Part shown: positions 34,584 through 34,766 of the stretch, in pieces
Numbering within the stretch: position 1 is the first letter of the stretch
Layout: the number at the start of each line of letters is the position of its first letter
Notes under the pieces: model-generated
The model's input: only the letters and a program-made list of their open reading frames with translations
Told to the model about the DNA's origin: nothing
The model's database searches: none
Assembly (NCBI GenBank): GCA_964589625.1
Contig: CAZPSH010000029.1
Location: 1-34,766 of the forward strand
Source: JBFLVU01 sp964589625
Lineage (GTDB): Bacteria; Acidobacteriota; UBA4820; DSQY01
Direction of reading: 5' to 3'
DNA length: 34,766 nucleotides
Position numbers and translations under genes: made by a program

Positions 34584-34612
34584 TTGCCTCGAAGGTACGT
34601 TTCCTCTATAAT
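34584..34612 (+). promoter_or_regulatory. sigma-70 promoter of tRNA-Ser
   Basis: TTGCCT at 34584-34589 and TATAAT at 34607-34612 with a 17-base spacer, ending 20 bases before the tRNA. The -10 matches the consensus fully and the spacing is ideal. Confidence 0.8.
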
Positions 34613-34632
34613 TCAAGGTCAGCCACTTGCGC

Positions 34633-34722
34633 GGAGAGATGTCCGAGTGGCCGAAGGAGCACGCTTGGAAAGCGTGTGTGGGGGAAACTCCACCGGGGGT
34701 TCGAATCCCCCTCTCTCCGCCA
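34633..34722 (+). tRNA. tRNA-Ser (anticodon GGA)
   Basis: The acceptor arm GGAGAGA pairs with TCTCTCC (34712-34718), followed by discriminator G and an encoded CCA (34720-34722). The anticodon arm CACGCTTGGAAAGCGTG gives anticodon GGA, which reads UCC and UCU. A long variable arm (TGTGGGGGAAACTCCACC) is typical of tRNA-Ser, and GGTTCGAATCC is the T arm. All parts are present and paired. Confidence 0.97.
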
Positions 34723-34766
34723 AAGGTCCTCATCGAAGGCATCCCGCAAAGGACGTGGTTGGAGGG

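Noticed and set aside
34515..34742. 75-codon minus-strand frame over the tRNA
   Set aside because: It reads through the complement of tRNA-Ser and its promoter.

Overview
The window is about 34.8 kb of GC-rich bacterial scaffold, probably from a draft or metagenome assembly, because it has a 10-N gap (2436-2445) and a 100-N gap (11027-11126). GTG and TTG starts with strong Shine-Dalgarno sequences, an enhancer-dependent sigma-54 regulator, DsbD, citrate lyase alpha, ferredoxin-type proteins and a TIGR04442-like protein suggest an anaerobic or microaerophilic bacterium of the Acidobacteriota (Holophaga/Geothrix-like) or Desulfobacterota type. No rRNA or marker gene is present, so the phylum is an inference.

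Layout. (1) 1-2326, minus: the first 775 codons of a secreted multidomain protein that runs off the left edge. (2) 2327-3375: no intact gene. It holds a poly-G/poly-C assembly scar, a frame-broken coding remnant and a nested palindromic element. (3) 3376-7486: a SNF2-family helicase followed at once by a SWIM zinc-finger protein. (4) 7487-13112: a decayed defence island. It contains a stub of an MNT-type nucleotidyltransferase, an intact AAA ATPase + DUF4276 pair, a type III Res N-terminus fused to an ISL3 transposase scrap, an ST7-like TPR protein, the N-terminus of a DNA methyltransferase cut by the gap, and an intact three-gene operon (STAS-like/GHKL ATPase, STAS-like DUF4325 protein, PIN nuclease) followed by a 45-residue stub of a restriction helicase. 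(5) 13113-16545: citrate lyase alpha, then on the minus strand a metallopeptidase-like lipoprotein and a 2x[4Fe-4S] protein. (6) 16803-18987: a textbook sigma-54 promoter driving a secreted lipase-like hydrolase and a secreted partner, ended by a perfect hairpin. (7) 19134-22669, minus: a small basic protein, a cold-shock protein, a DUF4342 protein, a Tat-exported S33 peptidase and an EAL phosphodiesterase. (8) 22833-30526, plus: a 1345-residue TPR/sigma-54 activator, a class IV aminotransferase, DsbD and a YbhB-like protein. (9) 30539-34722: a TIGR04442-like protein and an alkaline-phosphatase-superfamily/TPR protein (both minus), then a complete tRNA-Ser(GGA) with its promoter.

The most interesting part is 10821-13075. 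A GHKL-type ATPase and STAS-like proteins, the building blocks of partner-switching regulation (RsbW/RsbV-like), are coupled in one operon to a PIN nuclease with complete active-site acids. The operon sits between remnants that look like the modification and restriction genes of one R-M locus. I propose it as a partner-switch-controlled RNase module with a defence role. Function is inferred; gene order, overlaps and motifs are read from the sequence.
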